From Kiloniella laminariae DSM 19542 (GTDB taxonomy: Bacteria > Pseudomonadota > Alphaproteobacteria > Kiloniellales > Kiloniellaceae), in the NCBI RefSeq assembly GCF_000374005.1, contig NZ_KB893140.1, forward strand, positions 1 through 39,665: DNA of 39,665 nucleotides, in the 5' to 3' direction. Each line of letters opens with the position of its first letter. The stretch's first letter is position 1. The translations under genes and the position numbers were made by a program. Shown one piece after another: positions 33,069 through 39,665 of the stretch. The notes under the pieces are model-generated. The model saw nothing but the letters and a program-made list of their open reading frames with translations. It was not told the DNA's origin and made no database searches.

Positions 33069-33251
33069 TCTGCTTCCTTTCAAAAAGATCAAAATTTGCC
33101 GAAGAAACTACTTTTAATAAAATTAATCATAGTTTTCTCCCGTTTTTTTGAGTTTCTATGAATTTCTGGTAATATTTTGTTAACGTTACATGCTGAAAAT
33201 GGTTAACAGCATTCATATTCGTTTAACCAACATTAATGACCGGAACCAAAC

Positions 33252-33965
33252 ATGCGAGTTCTGTTAGTAGAAGACGACGCCCCAACAGCCCAAGGCATCG
33301 AAATGATGCTCAAGTCAGAAGGCTATGTGTGTGACAAAACTGACATGGGTGAAGACGGCCTCGAAATTGGTAAGATCTATGATTATGACATCATCATCCT
33401 GGATCTTATGCTCCCTGATATGGATGGTTATGAAGTCATCCGGCGTTTGAGAGCTTCCAGGGTAGAAACGCCAATTTTGATCCTTTCCGGGCTCAACGGC
33501 CTGGATGACAAAATCAAGGGTCTGGGATTTGGAGCAGATGACTATCTGACCAAACCTTTCGATAAAAGAGAACTTATCGCCAGAATTCAGGCTATCGTTC
33601 GCCGATCCAAAGGTCACGCCGCTTCAGTAATCAACACTGGCAAGCTCCGTGTGAACCTGGACACCCGTACTGTTGAAGTTGAAAGTAAACTCCTGCACCT
33701 AACGGGCAAGGAATATGGCATTCTGGAGCTGCTTTCCCTGCGCAAGGGAACAACTCTTACAAAGGAAATGTTCCTTAACCACCTTTATGGCGGGATGGAT
33801 GAGCCCGAACTCAAAATTATTGATGTCTTTGTCTGTAAACTCCGGAAAAAACTGTCCAATGCCACAGGCGGTGAAAACTACATCGAAACTGTCTGGGGAC
33901 GCGGCTATGTCCTGAGAGATCCTGTTGATCAGGGAATAAATGAAGCTCATATGGCTTCTGCCTGA
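33252..33965 (+). CDS. ctrA: Cell-cycle/motility response regulator CtrA
   Basis: A protein of 237 residues. The start [20 protein letters not shown] then [40 protein letters not shown] is unmistakably CtrA, with the phospho-acceptor Asp51 and the acidic pair at 8-9. The OmpR-type winged helix follows: [75 protein letters not shown]. Phosphorylated CtrA activates early flagellar and chemotaxis genes. In Caulobacter it is essential, while in many Rhodospirillales it is a dispensable motility regulator; the location inside a flagellar cluster suits the latter (inference). The C-terminus ends in HMASA, so the terminal Ala-Ala of Caulobacter CtrA that is read by ClpXP is not exactly kept. Confidence 0.96.
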   Translation: MRVLLVEDDAPTAQGIEMMLKSEGYVCDKTDMGEDGLEIGKIYDYDIIILDLMLPDMDGYEVIRRLRASRVETPILILSGLNGLDDKIKGLGFGADDYLTKPFDKRELIARIQAIVRRSKGHAASVINTGKLRVNLDTRTVEVESKLLHLTGKEYGILELLSLRKGTTLTKEMFLNHLYGGMDEPELKIIDVFVCKLRKKLSNATGGENYIETVWGRGYVLRDPVDQGINEAHMASA

Positions 33966-34012
33966 TTTTTATTCCCGAAGGGAATATCTCAAGAGTTCTC
34001 AAAATACGTAAT

Positions 34013-34050
34013 AAAAAAACAGAGGCCGAAAATTCAGCCTCTGTTTTTTT
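34013..34050. terminator. Bidirectional terminator between ctrA and cheR
   Basis: Seven A residues, CAGAGGC, a 10-base loop, GCCTCTG and seven T residues make a stem-loop that works on both strands. It ends the ctrA transcript on the plus strand and the che operon on the minus strand. Confidence 0.95.
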
Positions 34051-34101
34051 ATTACCAAGATGCGAAGCCGGGGAAGATATCCCCCCGGCTTTTATCAATA
34101 C

Positions 34102-34941
34102 TTACCCTACTGCAGCACGCGCGGCCTGTCCGCGCACCAGGCCATAGATACCTCTTTGCCCCGGGATAAGCTGGAAATCGTCAGATATCCCTAATACGGT
34201 TTCCGCACCACCCAGGTACAGAAAGCCATCATCAGGCATCTGCTTTGCGATATTTTTCAAAACATGTGATTTTGTCGCTTGTTCGAAATAAATCAAAACA
34301 TTGCGACAAAAAACAATATCAAATTTACCAAGCGCCGCCGGACTTTCAAGAAGGTTGAAAGTTTTATAGGTCACCATATTGCGGATGGAAGGATCAATCT
34401 GCCACCGGTCCCCGGCTTGCTGGAAATATTTTACCAGGAGATTGATCGGCAAACCGCGCTGTACCTCAAACTGGGTATAAACGCCTTCTTTCGCCTTGTT
34501 TAAAATCTCGTTGGACAGATCCGTTGCGATAATCTCGATCTTCCAGCCAGCCAGCTTGGGCCCCGCTTCTTTAAGCAACATAGCGAGGGTATAGGGCTCC
34601 TGCCCGCTCGAGCAAGCGGCAGACCAGATCCGGATCGTTTTACTGGAAGCCCGCTTTTCCAACATATGTGGAAGCACCAGATCCCGGAATTGATCAAAGG
34701 GTTTTTGATCACGGAAGAAGAACGACTCATTGGTCGTCATTGCCTCTGTGATGTCATTAAGTAAACGTTCGTCGTTGCTTGATCTGACCTTCTGTACCAG
34801 CTCGTCGAAGCCGCTAAGGCTCCATTTACGTGCCACAGGATTCAAGCGACTTTCCAACAGATAGGCTTTGTCTTGACTTAAGACGAGCCCGGAACGCTTC
34901 TTTAGAAACTGTGAAATAAATTCGAAATCGTTCACGTTCAT
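34102..34941 (-). CDS. cheR: Chemotaxis protein methyltransferase CheR
   Basis: A protein of 279 residues, of typical length. An N-terminal helical domain (FEFISQFLKKRSGLVLSQDK, YLLESRLNPVARKW) is followed by the SAM-binding fold: ESFFFRDQKPFDQFRD, IRIWSAACSSGQEPYTLAML, EIIATDLSNEILNKAKEGVY and FDIVFCRNVLIYF, as in CheR enzymes that methylate receptor glutamates. I start at ATG 34941, which overlaps the cheB stop (ATGA); a longer frame from 35046 would run through cheB and is not real. No receptor gene is in the window. It is the last gene of the cheA-W-Y-B-R run, closed by the terminator at 34013-34050. Confidence 0.96.
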   Translation of the reverse strand: MNVNDFEFISQFLKKRSGLVLSQDKAYLLESRLNPVARKWSLSGFDELVQKVRSSNDERLLNDITEAMTTNESFFFRDQKPFDQFRDLVLPHMLEKRASSKTIRIWSAACSSGQEPYTLAMLLKEAGPKLAGWKIEIIATDLSNEILNKAKEGVYTQFEVQRGLPINLLVKYFQQAGDRWQIDPSIRNMVTYKTFNLLESPAALGKFDIVFCRNVLIYFEQATKSHVLKNIAKQMPDDGFLYLGGAETVLGISDDFQLIPGQRGIYGLVRGQAARAAVG

Positions 34942-36122
34942 GCCGCCGACCTCAGCACAAGTTGTCGTACATGCGCTGCCATTTCCTTGATAGGAAGAAC
35001 AGCGGAACAGAGACCTGCAGTCGCTACCGCGCCTGGCATACCCCATACAACACTTGTATGTTCGTCCTGTGCAATGACACTCCCGCCTGCGGTTGTCACA
35101 ACTTCAGAACCTCGTAAACCATCACTGCCCATCCCCGTAAGGATCAGGACAAGGAGATGAGAGCCATATATTTTAGACAGACTTCTTAGCATCGGATCTA
35201 CCGCCGGACGACAAAAGTTTTCTGGCGGTTCCTGATTGAGGCGAATAATGGTGTCTGTCCCCTTTTTTTCAAAAACCATATGATAGCCGCCAGGAGCCAG
35301 ATAAATTCTCCCGCCACGTATTGCTTCCCCATCCTCGCCCTCTTTACTTGGCATCTGGGAAATACGCCCGATATGCTCAGCCAGAAGAGCTGTAAAGGTT
35401 GCTGGCATATGCTGGGTAATGACAACAGGCTGACTGACCACCCCCAAATTACCGAGCACATCGAACAGGGCCTGGGGACCGCCAGTGGAGCTGCCAATAG
35501 CCAGAATATCAGGGCGCGCAATCGCTGTGGTCCGCAAAGTAATCTCTTTGTTGGCGTAAAGCCCCCCGGTCGTCCTTTTAACCGGAGCCGACGAGGCAGC
35601 TGTTGTCTGGCTGATCCCCGTTTTAGCAACTGTCGCAGAAGCTTCCGATGGTAATGGGGCATGTCTGGCCGTTCGTGCAACACGGCCCAAGGCTTTCACC
35701 TTCTCAACCAGCTCATATTTAAAATCATCAGCTTTGGTGAGTTCACCCGAACTTGTCGGTTTGGGGATATAGTCTGCGGCTCCCAACCGCATTGCCTTGA
35801 AACTGATCTCGGCATTTTTGCGCGTTAATGTGGACGCCATGATAATCTGAACACCGGGCTTGGCTTCAAGCAGCTTTGGCAAGGCCGTCAGGCCATCCAT
35901 AACCGGCATCTCTATATCGAGAACCACCACATCAACGTCCAGGGTCGCGATACGTTTGATCGCAATCTCGCCATTGGAAACAGACTCAATAACAGATACC
36001 TTTGGGTCATTTTCCAGCATTCTGGTCAAAAGCCCTCTGATAACTGCAGAATCATCCACCACCATCACACGATAGGCATTTTCGGCTTTAGGGGCAGGTG
36101 ATGTATTCAGTGGCAATGACAT
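34938..36122 (-). CDS. cheB: Chemotaxis methylesterase/deamidase CheB
   Basis: A protein of 394 residues. The N-terminal receiver domain is YRVMVVDDSAVIRGLLTRML with the phospho-Asp in VVVLDIEMPVMDGLTALPKL. An Ala/Thr/Pro-rich linker of about 60 residues follows. The C-terminal esterase has the catalytic Ser in AIGSSTGGPQALFDVLGNLG, the His in VVITQHMPATFTALLAEHIG and the Asp in LVLILTGMGSDGLRGSEVV. It demethylates receptors when phosphorylated by CheA. Its ATG overlaps the last base of the cheY stop (TAATG) and its stop overlaps cheR, so the three are translationally coupled. Confidence 0.97.
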   Translation of the reverse strand: MSLPLNTSPAPKAENAYRVMVVDDSAVIRGLLTRMLENDPKVSVIESVSNGEIAIKRIATLDVDVVVLDIEMPVMDGLTALPKLLEAKPGVQIIMASTLTRKNAEISFKAMRLGAADYIPKPTSSGELTKADDFKYELVEKVKALGRVARTARHAPLPSEASATVAKTGISQTTAASSAPVKRTTGGLYANKEITLRTTAIARPDILAIGSSTGGPQALFDVLGNLGVVSQPVVITQHMPATFTALLAEHIGRISQMPSKEGEDGEAIRGGRIYLAPGGYHMVFEKKGTDTIIRLNQEPPENFCRPAVDPMLRSLSKIYGSHLLVLILTGMGSDGLRGSEVVTTAGGSVIAQDEHTSVVWGMPGAVATAGLCSAVLPIKEMAAHVRQLVLRSAA

Positions 36123-36487
36123 TAAAGCAGGCCTACCTGGGTAAATTTGGATTCAATGATGTCACTGTCAAAAGGCTTCATGATATATTCATTGGCCCCG
36201 GCAGCAATCGCCTGCTGGATATGTTGCATATCATTTTCTGTTGTACAAAACACAACTATAGGCTGCTCAACTCCTTGCAATGCCCTCAGGTCCTTAAGGA
36301 ATTCAAGGCCATCCTTTACCGGCATATTCCAGTCCAGCAATACCGCATCAGGCATGGAGTTTATACAGGAATCCAATGCTTTCTGACCGTCTTCAGCTTC
36401 CTGAATTTGAAAGTTCAACCCTTCAAGTATTTTCCTGGCAACCATGCGGACTACTTTGGAGTCATCGACAACCAAACAGGTTTTCAT
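36122..36487 (-). CDS. cheY: Single-domain response regulator CheY
   Basis: A protein of 121 residues, one receiver domain: KTCLVVDDSKVVRMVARKIL carries the acidic pair, DAVLLDWNMPVKDGLEFLKD the phospho-Asp, VVFCTTENDMQHIQQAIAAG the switch Thr and NEYIMKPFDSDII the conserved Lys. Length and order match CheY, which when phosphorylated by CheA binds FliM/FliN of the C ring. It lies between cheW and cheB. The 86-bp gap to cheW is the only sizeable gap in the che run after cheW. Confidence 0.95.
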   Translation of the reverse strand: MKTCLVVDDSKVVRMVARKILEGLNFQIQEAEDGQKALDSCINSMPDAVLLDWNMPVKDGLEFLKDLRALQGVEQPIVVFCTTENDMQHIQQAIAAGANEYIMKPFDSDIIESKFTQVGLL

Positions 36488-36573
36488 TTTATTGCTCCAG
36501 CTTAATTTTTATCTGTCAAAAACATATTCATCACACCTGTTCTGTATAAGAAAACAGTCGGCGCTCAATTAAT

Positions 36574-37029
36574 TCAGGCAGCATCAACACCGCGATTATA
36601 ATCAAGGAAGCGGTTAACATCCAAGATGACAAGCAATTTCCCGTCAAGCCTGTATATACCAATCGAATACTCCCTGAATCTCTGATCGAGAGTAGGCGGG
36701 TTACGCTCAAAGGAAGAAGCATCCACGCCCAGAACCTCACCAACACTATCAACCATAAGACTATATAAGTCATTACCGTTTTCGACAACAATGCTCATGC
36801 AGGTCTTATCAGGTCTCGGTGCCAGTCCCAGACGTTTACGAACATCAATAGCAGTTACAATACGTCCGCGGAGATTAAGAGATCCTGCAATTTCCGGCGG
36901 AGCCAAGGGGATCGGTGTAATCTGTTGCGGGTTGATAATGTCCTGTACTCTGAGCACTGGCACGCCAAAGAGCTGGCCTGCGATATAGAAGGTGACAAAA
37001 TCTTCGCTCTCTTTGTAAGTATCACTCAC
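36574..37029 (-). CDS. cheW: Chemotaxis coupling protein CheW
   Basis: A protein of 151 residues covering one CheW domain: DFVTFYIAGQLFGVPVLRVQ, DIINPQQITPIPLAPPEIAG, SLNLRGRIVTAIDVRKRLGL (the N-x-R-G-x-x-x-x-x-x-D motif), SLMVDSVGEVLGVDASSFER and RLDGKLLVILDVNRFL. CheW links receptors to CheA in the polar array. It is 66 bp downstream of cheA and belongs to the same operon. Confidence 0.97.
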   Translation of the reverse strand: MSDTYKESEDFVTFYIAGQLFGVPVLRVQDIINPQQITPIPLAPPEIAGSLNLRGRIVTAIDVRKRLGLAPRPDKTCMSIVVENGNDLYSLMVDSVGEVLGVDASSFERNPPTLDQRFREYSIGIYRLDGKLLVILDVNRFLDYNRGVDAA

Positions 37030-37095
37030 AGCTTTACTCTCTATGGTTTTGATCCAGGCTCCGATAACCGGGGAGCCCGTGGACCCGTTTTACTA

Positions 37096-39665
37096 TCAAG
37101 CCGCGCCTTTGATCTCGGCAATGGTATCTTGCAATGTCATCAACAGAGCTTCACGGTCAGTCTTGGAGACATAGTCTTTAAAGCCTGCAGCCCGCCCTCT
37201 CGCCAGATCAGAATTTGAAGCAAAGGCTGAAAGGGCAACCATTGGGATTCTGGACCACTTCGTGTTTTCACGAACCGCTTCGGCAAATTCAAAGCCATTC
37301 ATCCCCGGCATTTCAATATCAGAGATAATAACGTCGAACAGTTCGCCTTTCTCACAAAGATCCAGAGCGGATTTTGCAGAATCAACAGCCTTTACGTCAT
37401 ATCCGGCAACCGAAAGCATCGGCATCAGGAGATTGCGGAAAAAGGCGCTGTCATCAACAAGCAGAAGACGGGAACGGGAACTGTCGAAATTCTCTTTACC
37501 AGTTTCAGAGCCAAACCAGTCAGGGTAGGCCTGGGTCAGGAAGAAACCGGCATCCACAACATCCGTCGCTTTACCGGCAATAATCGCACTGCCGATATAA
37601 CCGCGTTTTTCTGCACTGAGTTCCACGTTCATCCGGTCTTCAACAATGTCGATGATCTCGTCAACCACCAGCCCCATGGAACGTTCCCGATCAGAGAAGA
37701 CCAGCACCGGCTGGCGCCCCTCTTTTGCCAGCTTCATATCTGGTTGCATCGGGATCAGCGGCATCAGTTGGCCACGATACTGGACCACATGCTGCCCGCC
37801 GGAGCTCTCGACTTTGGTAAGATCCACTTCTTCCAGTCGGGCAATAAGCGCTAGAGGCACAGCTTTTGGCGCATCATCCCCAGATCGGAAGACCAGCATG
37901 GCCACCTTTTCATCATTCGCAGTATGATGGCGATCAGCAAGACCACTGAGTTCTGTTTCACCCACAGCAATCTCCCCAGTAGCAGCAGCAATCCCGTTTG
38001 GATCCAGGATCATAACCACAGCACCATCACCCAAAATGGTATTACCAGAGAACAGCTGAATATTTCTGATGATCGGTGCAACCGGCTTGACCACGATCTC
38101 CTCTGTATCGAAGACCCGGTCGACAATAATACCAAAGGTGTAAGTCCCTACCTGAGCCACAACAATAAAGTTGTCATCACGCAGTTTGGTTTCCTTCTCC
38201 TCACCTTCAACCGAGAGCTTGAGCAAGTCGCGGAGTTTAACAAGAGGCAGAAGACGATTACGAAGTCTCAGAACAGGTGTATCGTTAATGTGCTCGATCA
38301 CATGTTCGGAATGATTTGATGTCCGAACCAGTTCCACGACAGACAATTGCGGTATCGCAAATCGTTCTTTACAACACTCAACAATCAGGGCGGAAACGAT
38401 CGCAAGGGTCAAAGGAATCTTGATGGTGAAGATCGTCCCTTTTCCTTCCGTCGAGCTCAACTCGATCGTACCACCTATTTTTTCGATGTTGGTGCGCACC
38501 ACATCCATACCAACACCACGTCCAGAAACCGCGGTTACAGCTGCAGCAGTGGAAAAACCAGCTTTGAAGATAAACTGCTGTATCTGCTGATCAGACATTC
38601 CATCAAGTTCGGCTTCAGAAGCAAGTCCGTTCTCGGCACATTTTTCCTTGATCCGCTCGGTATTTAACCCCTTACCATCGTCCGAGATCTGGATGATAAT
38701 ATGACCACCTTCGTGATAGGCATTCAGGACAACCTGACCAATTTCCGGTTTGCCGGCAGCAACGCGGTCATCCGGCATTTCCAGCCCGTGATCAGCCGAA
38801 TTACGCACCATATGGGTCAGCGGATCTTTGATCAGCTCCAGAACCTGACGGTCAAGTTCTGTATCAGCACCCTTCATCACCAGGTCGATCTTTTTATTCA
38901 ATTCGTGCGACAGATCGCGAATGATACGCGGCAGTTTCGCCCACGCATTCCCGATCGGCTGCATCCGGGTCTTCATCACCCCTTCCTGCAGATCCGAGAC
39001 CACGTGGTTCAAACGCTGCAGTGGTGTCGCAAAATCACTTTCCTTGTGCGCCCGAAGAATTTGCAAGAGCTGGTTTCTCGTCAGCACCAGCTCTGAGACC
39101 ATCGTCATCAGGTTTTCCAGAACATCAACACTCACGCGGATTGACTGGTTGGCAACTGACGAAGCAGCATCCCCGGCAGGGGCAGCAGGAGGTGGTGGAG
39201 GGGGAGGTGCAGCCTTTTTCGCCTTGGCAGCAGGAGCTTTTGGTGCTGGCTCAGGCTTCAGAGCCACAACTTCAGCAACGGGCTGCTCTTCTTCTGCAGC
39301 CTGTGCGGCCAGCTCTTCAGGACCCAAAGCTTCGCGAAACGCCCGCTCCAGTTCATCCTCTTCCTCATCATCATCCTCATCCACATCTGCGACCCCCGCA
39401 GCAGCCACAGGTGCGGGAGCTTCAGCCTCACCACCATCGGTCCCTTCAGCATGCGCATTCAGTCGAGCGATAAGGTCGCTGTCGTCCCCTTCAGGTTCCT
39501 TTTCTGTCGCTTCAAGCGTCGCGAGAATTTCCCGGATTTTGTCAAGACACTCCAGGATCAGCGAAACGCCCATCGCAGAAACCACCAGTTCTCCATCGCG
39601 AAACTTGTTCATGATGTTCTCACCGGCGTGGGCAACAGATTCAAGCCGCGGCAAACCAAGGAACC
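37096..39665 (-). CDS. cheA: Chemotaxis histidine kinase CheA with C-terminal receiver domain, partial (5' end off-window)
   Basis: At least 856 residues are visible. The right edge cuts inside the Hpt (P1) domain: the first residues read FLGLPRLESVAHAGENIMNK, the segment just after the phosphorylated His, so the real start is off-window. Then come an acidic and Ala/Pro/Lys-rich linker in place of a clear P2 domain, the dimerisation domain (RVSVDVLENLMTMVSELVLT), the ATPase domain (HMVRNSADHGLE, ISDDGKGLN, GRGVGMDVVRTNI), a CheW-like regulatory domain, a second CheW-like segment (LMPLIPMQPDMKLAKEGRQP, SMGLVVDEIIDIVEDRMN), and a receiver domain: LLLVDDSAFFRNLLMPMLSV with phospho-Asp in VIISDIEMPGMNG. 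The apparent start at 39654 (a TTG) is an edge artefact. This is a CheA-REC hybrid kinase. Confidence 0.96.
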   Translation of the reverse strand, partial: FLGLPRLESVAHAGENIMNKFRDGELVVSAMGVSLILECLDKIREILATLEATEKEPEGDDSDLIARLNAHAEGTDGGEAEAPAPVAAAGVADVDEDDDEEEDELERAFREALGPEELAAQAAEEEQPVAEVVALKPEPAPKAPAAKAKKAAPPPPPPPAAPAGDAASSVANQSIRVSVDVLENLMTMVSELVLTRNQLLQILRAHKESDFATPLQRLNHVVSDLQEGVMKTRMQPIGNAWAKLPRIIRDLSHELNKKIDLVMKGADTELDRQVLELIKDPLTHMVRNSADHGLEMPDDRVAAGKPEIGQVVLNAYHEGGHIIIQISDDGKGLNTERIKEKCAENGLASEAELDGMSDQQIQQFIFKAGFSTAAAVTAVSGRGVGMDVVRTNIEKIGGTIELSSTEGKGTIFTIKIPLTLAIVSALIVECCKERFAIPQLSVVELVRTSNHSEHVIEHINDTPVLRLRNRLLPLVKLRDLLKLSVEGEEKETKLRDDNFIVVAQVGTYTFGIIVDRVFDTEEIVVKPVAPIIRNIQLFSGNTILGDGAVVMILDPNGIAAATGEIAVGETELSGLADRHHTANDEKVAMLVFRSGDDAPKAVPLALIARLEEVDLTKVESSGGQHVVQYRGQLMPLIPMQPDMKLAKEGRQPVLVFSDRERSMGLVVDEIIDIVEDRMNVELSAEKRGYIGSAIIAGKATDVVDAGFFLTQAYPDWFGSETGKENFDSSRSRLLLVDDSAFFRNLLMPMLSVAGYDVKAVDSAKSALDLCEKGELFDVIISDIEMPGMNGFEFAEAVRENTKWSRIPMVALSAFASNSDLARGRAAGFKDYVSKTDREALLMTLQDTIAEIKGAA

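Noticed and set aside
34102-35046. Longer cheR frame starting at 35046
   Set aside because: The first 35 codons lie inside the cheB coding region; the ATG at 34941 overlaps the cheB stop in the usual ATGA form.
1-39665. CRISPR arrays, tRNA or rRNA genes
   Set aside because: No regularly spaced repeats, cloverleaf-type sequences or rRNA-like stretches were recognised on either strand while reading through.

Overview
The window is a flagellar and chemotaxis gene block from an alphaproteobacterium. The evidence is the combination of CtrA, its inhibitor SciP (DUF1153), an FlbD-type sigma-54 activator, short flagellins with no variable middle domain, FlhF/FlhG polar-placement genes and a CheA with a C-terminal receiver domain. 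The make-up fits marine Rhodospirillales/Kiloniellales/Sneathiellales-like bacteria with a polar flagellum. The exact order cannot be read from the sequence alone.

Layout. Positions 1-540 hold insertion-sequence debris: the 5' end of an IS3-family element lying against the 3' part of an IS630-family transposase. Positions 540-11630 are on the minus strand and form the flagellin/filament region: two GT41 (OGT/SPINDLY-like) glycosyltransferases, a NeuD/PglD-type acetyltransferase, fliS, fliD, flaG, a flagellin, a DegT-type sugar aminotransferase and a second flagellin. A divergent rmlA-like nucleotidyltransferase follows (12095-12964). An 834-bp IS5/IS427-type element (12964-13797) then sits between rmlA and the hook genes. 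Positions 13.9-18.4 kb (plus strand) encode a FliS-like protein, FliK, FlgD and FlgE. Next come sciP and the basal-body/export run fliF-fliG-fliH-fliN-motA-flbD-flhA-flhF-flhG, ending in a second FliK-like gene (31078). fliI-fliJ lie convergent on the minus strand. ctrA is divergent from fliI. cheR, cheB, cheY, cheW and cheA fill the rest on the minus strand; cheA runs off the right edge.

How the parts fit. CtrA has a consensus box in the ctrA/fliI intergenic region and a near-consensus box before fliF, so CtrA, restrained by SciP, is the likely controller of early (class II) genes including flbD. FlbD would then act on sigma-54 promoters. I can read -24/-12 elements (GG, 10 bases, GC) before both flagellins, before fliD and before the fliS-like/fliK/flgD run. 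The flagellin and fliK-run promoters also have GGCA-type dyads about 90-135 bp upstream, resembling Caulobacter ftr enhancers.

The most unusual content is the set of sugar genes among the flagellin genes: two different GT41-type transferases plus nucleotidyltransferase, aminotransferase and N-acetyltransferase genes. I infer flagellin O-glycosylation with an acetamido-dideoxy sugar. Other points worth a second look are a divergent second FliS, a second FliK-like protein with three beta-rich repeats, an IS427-type transposase with an intact A AAA AAG slippery site but an amber codon at position 11, and a motA without motB.
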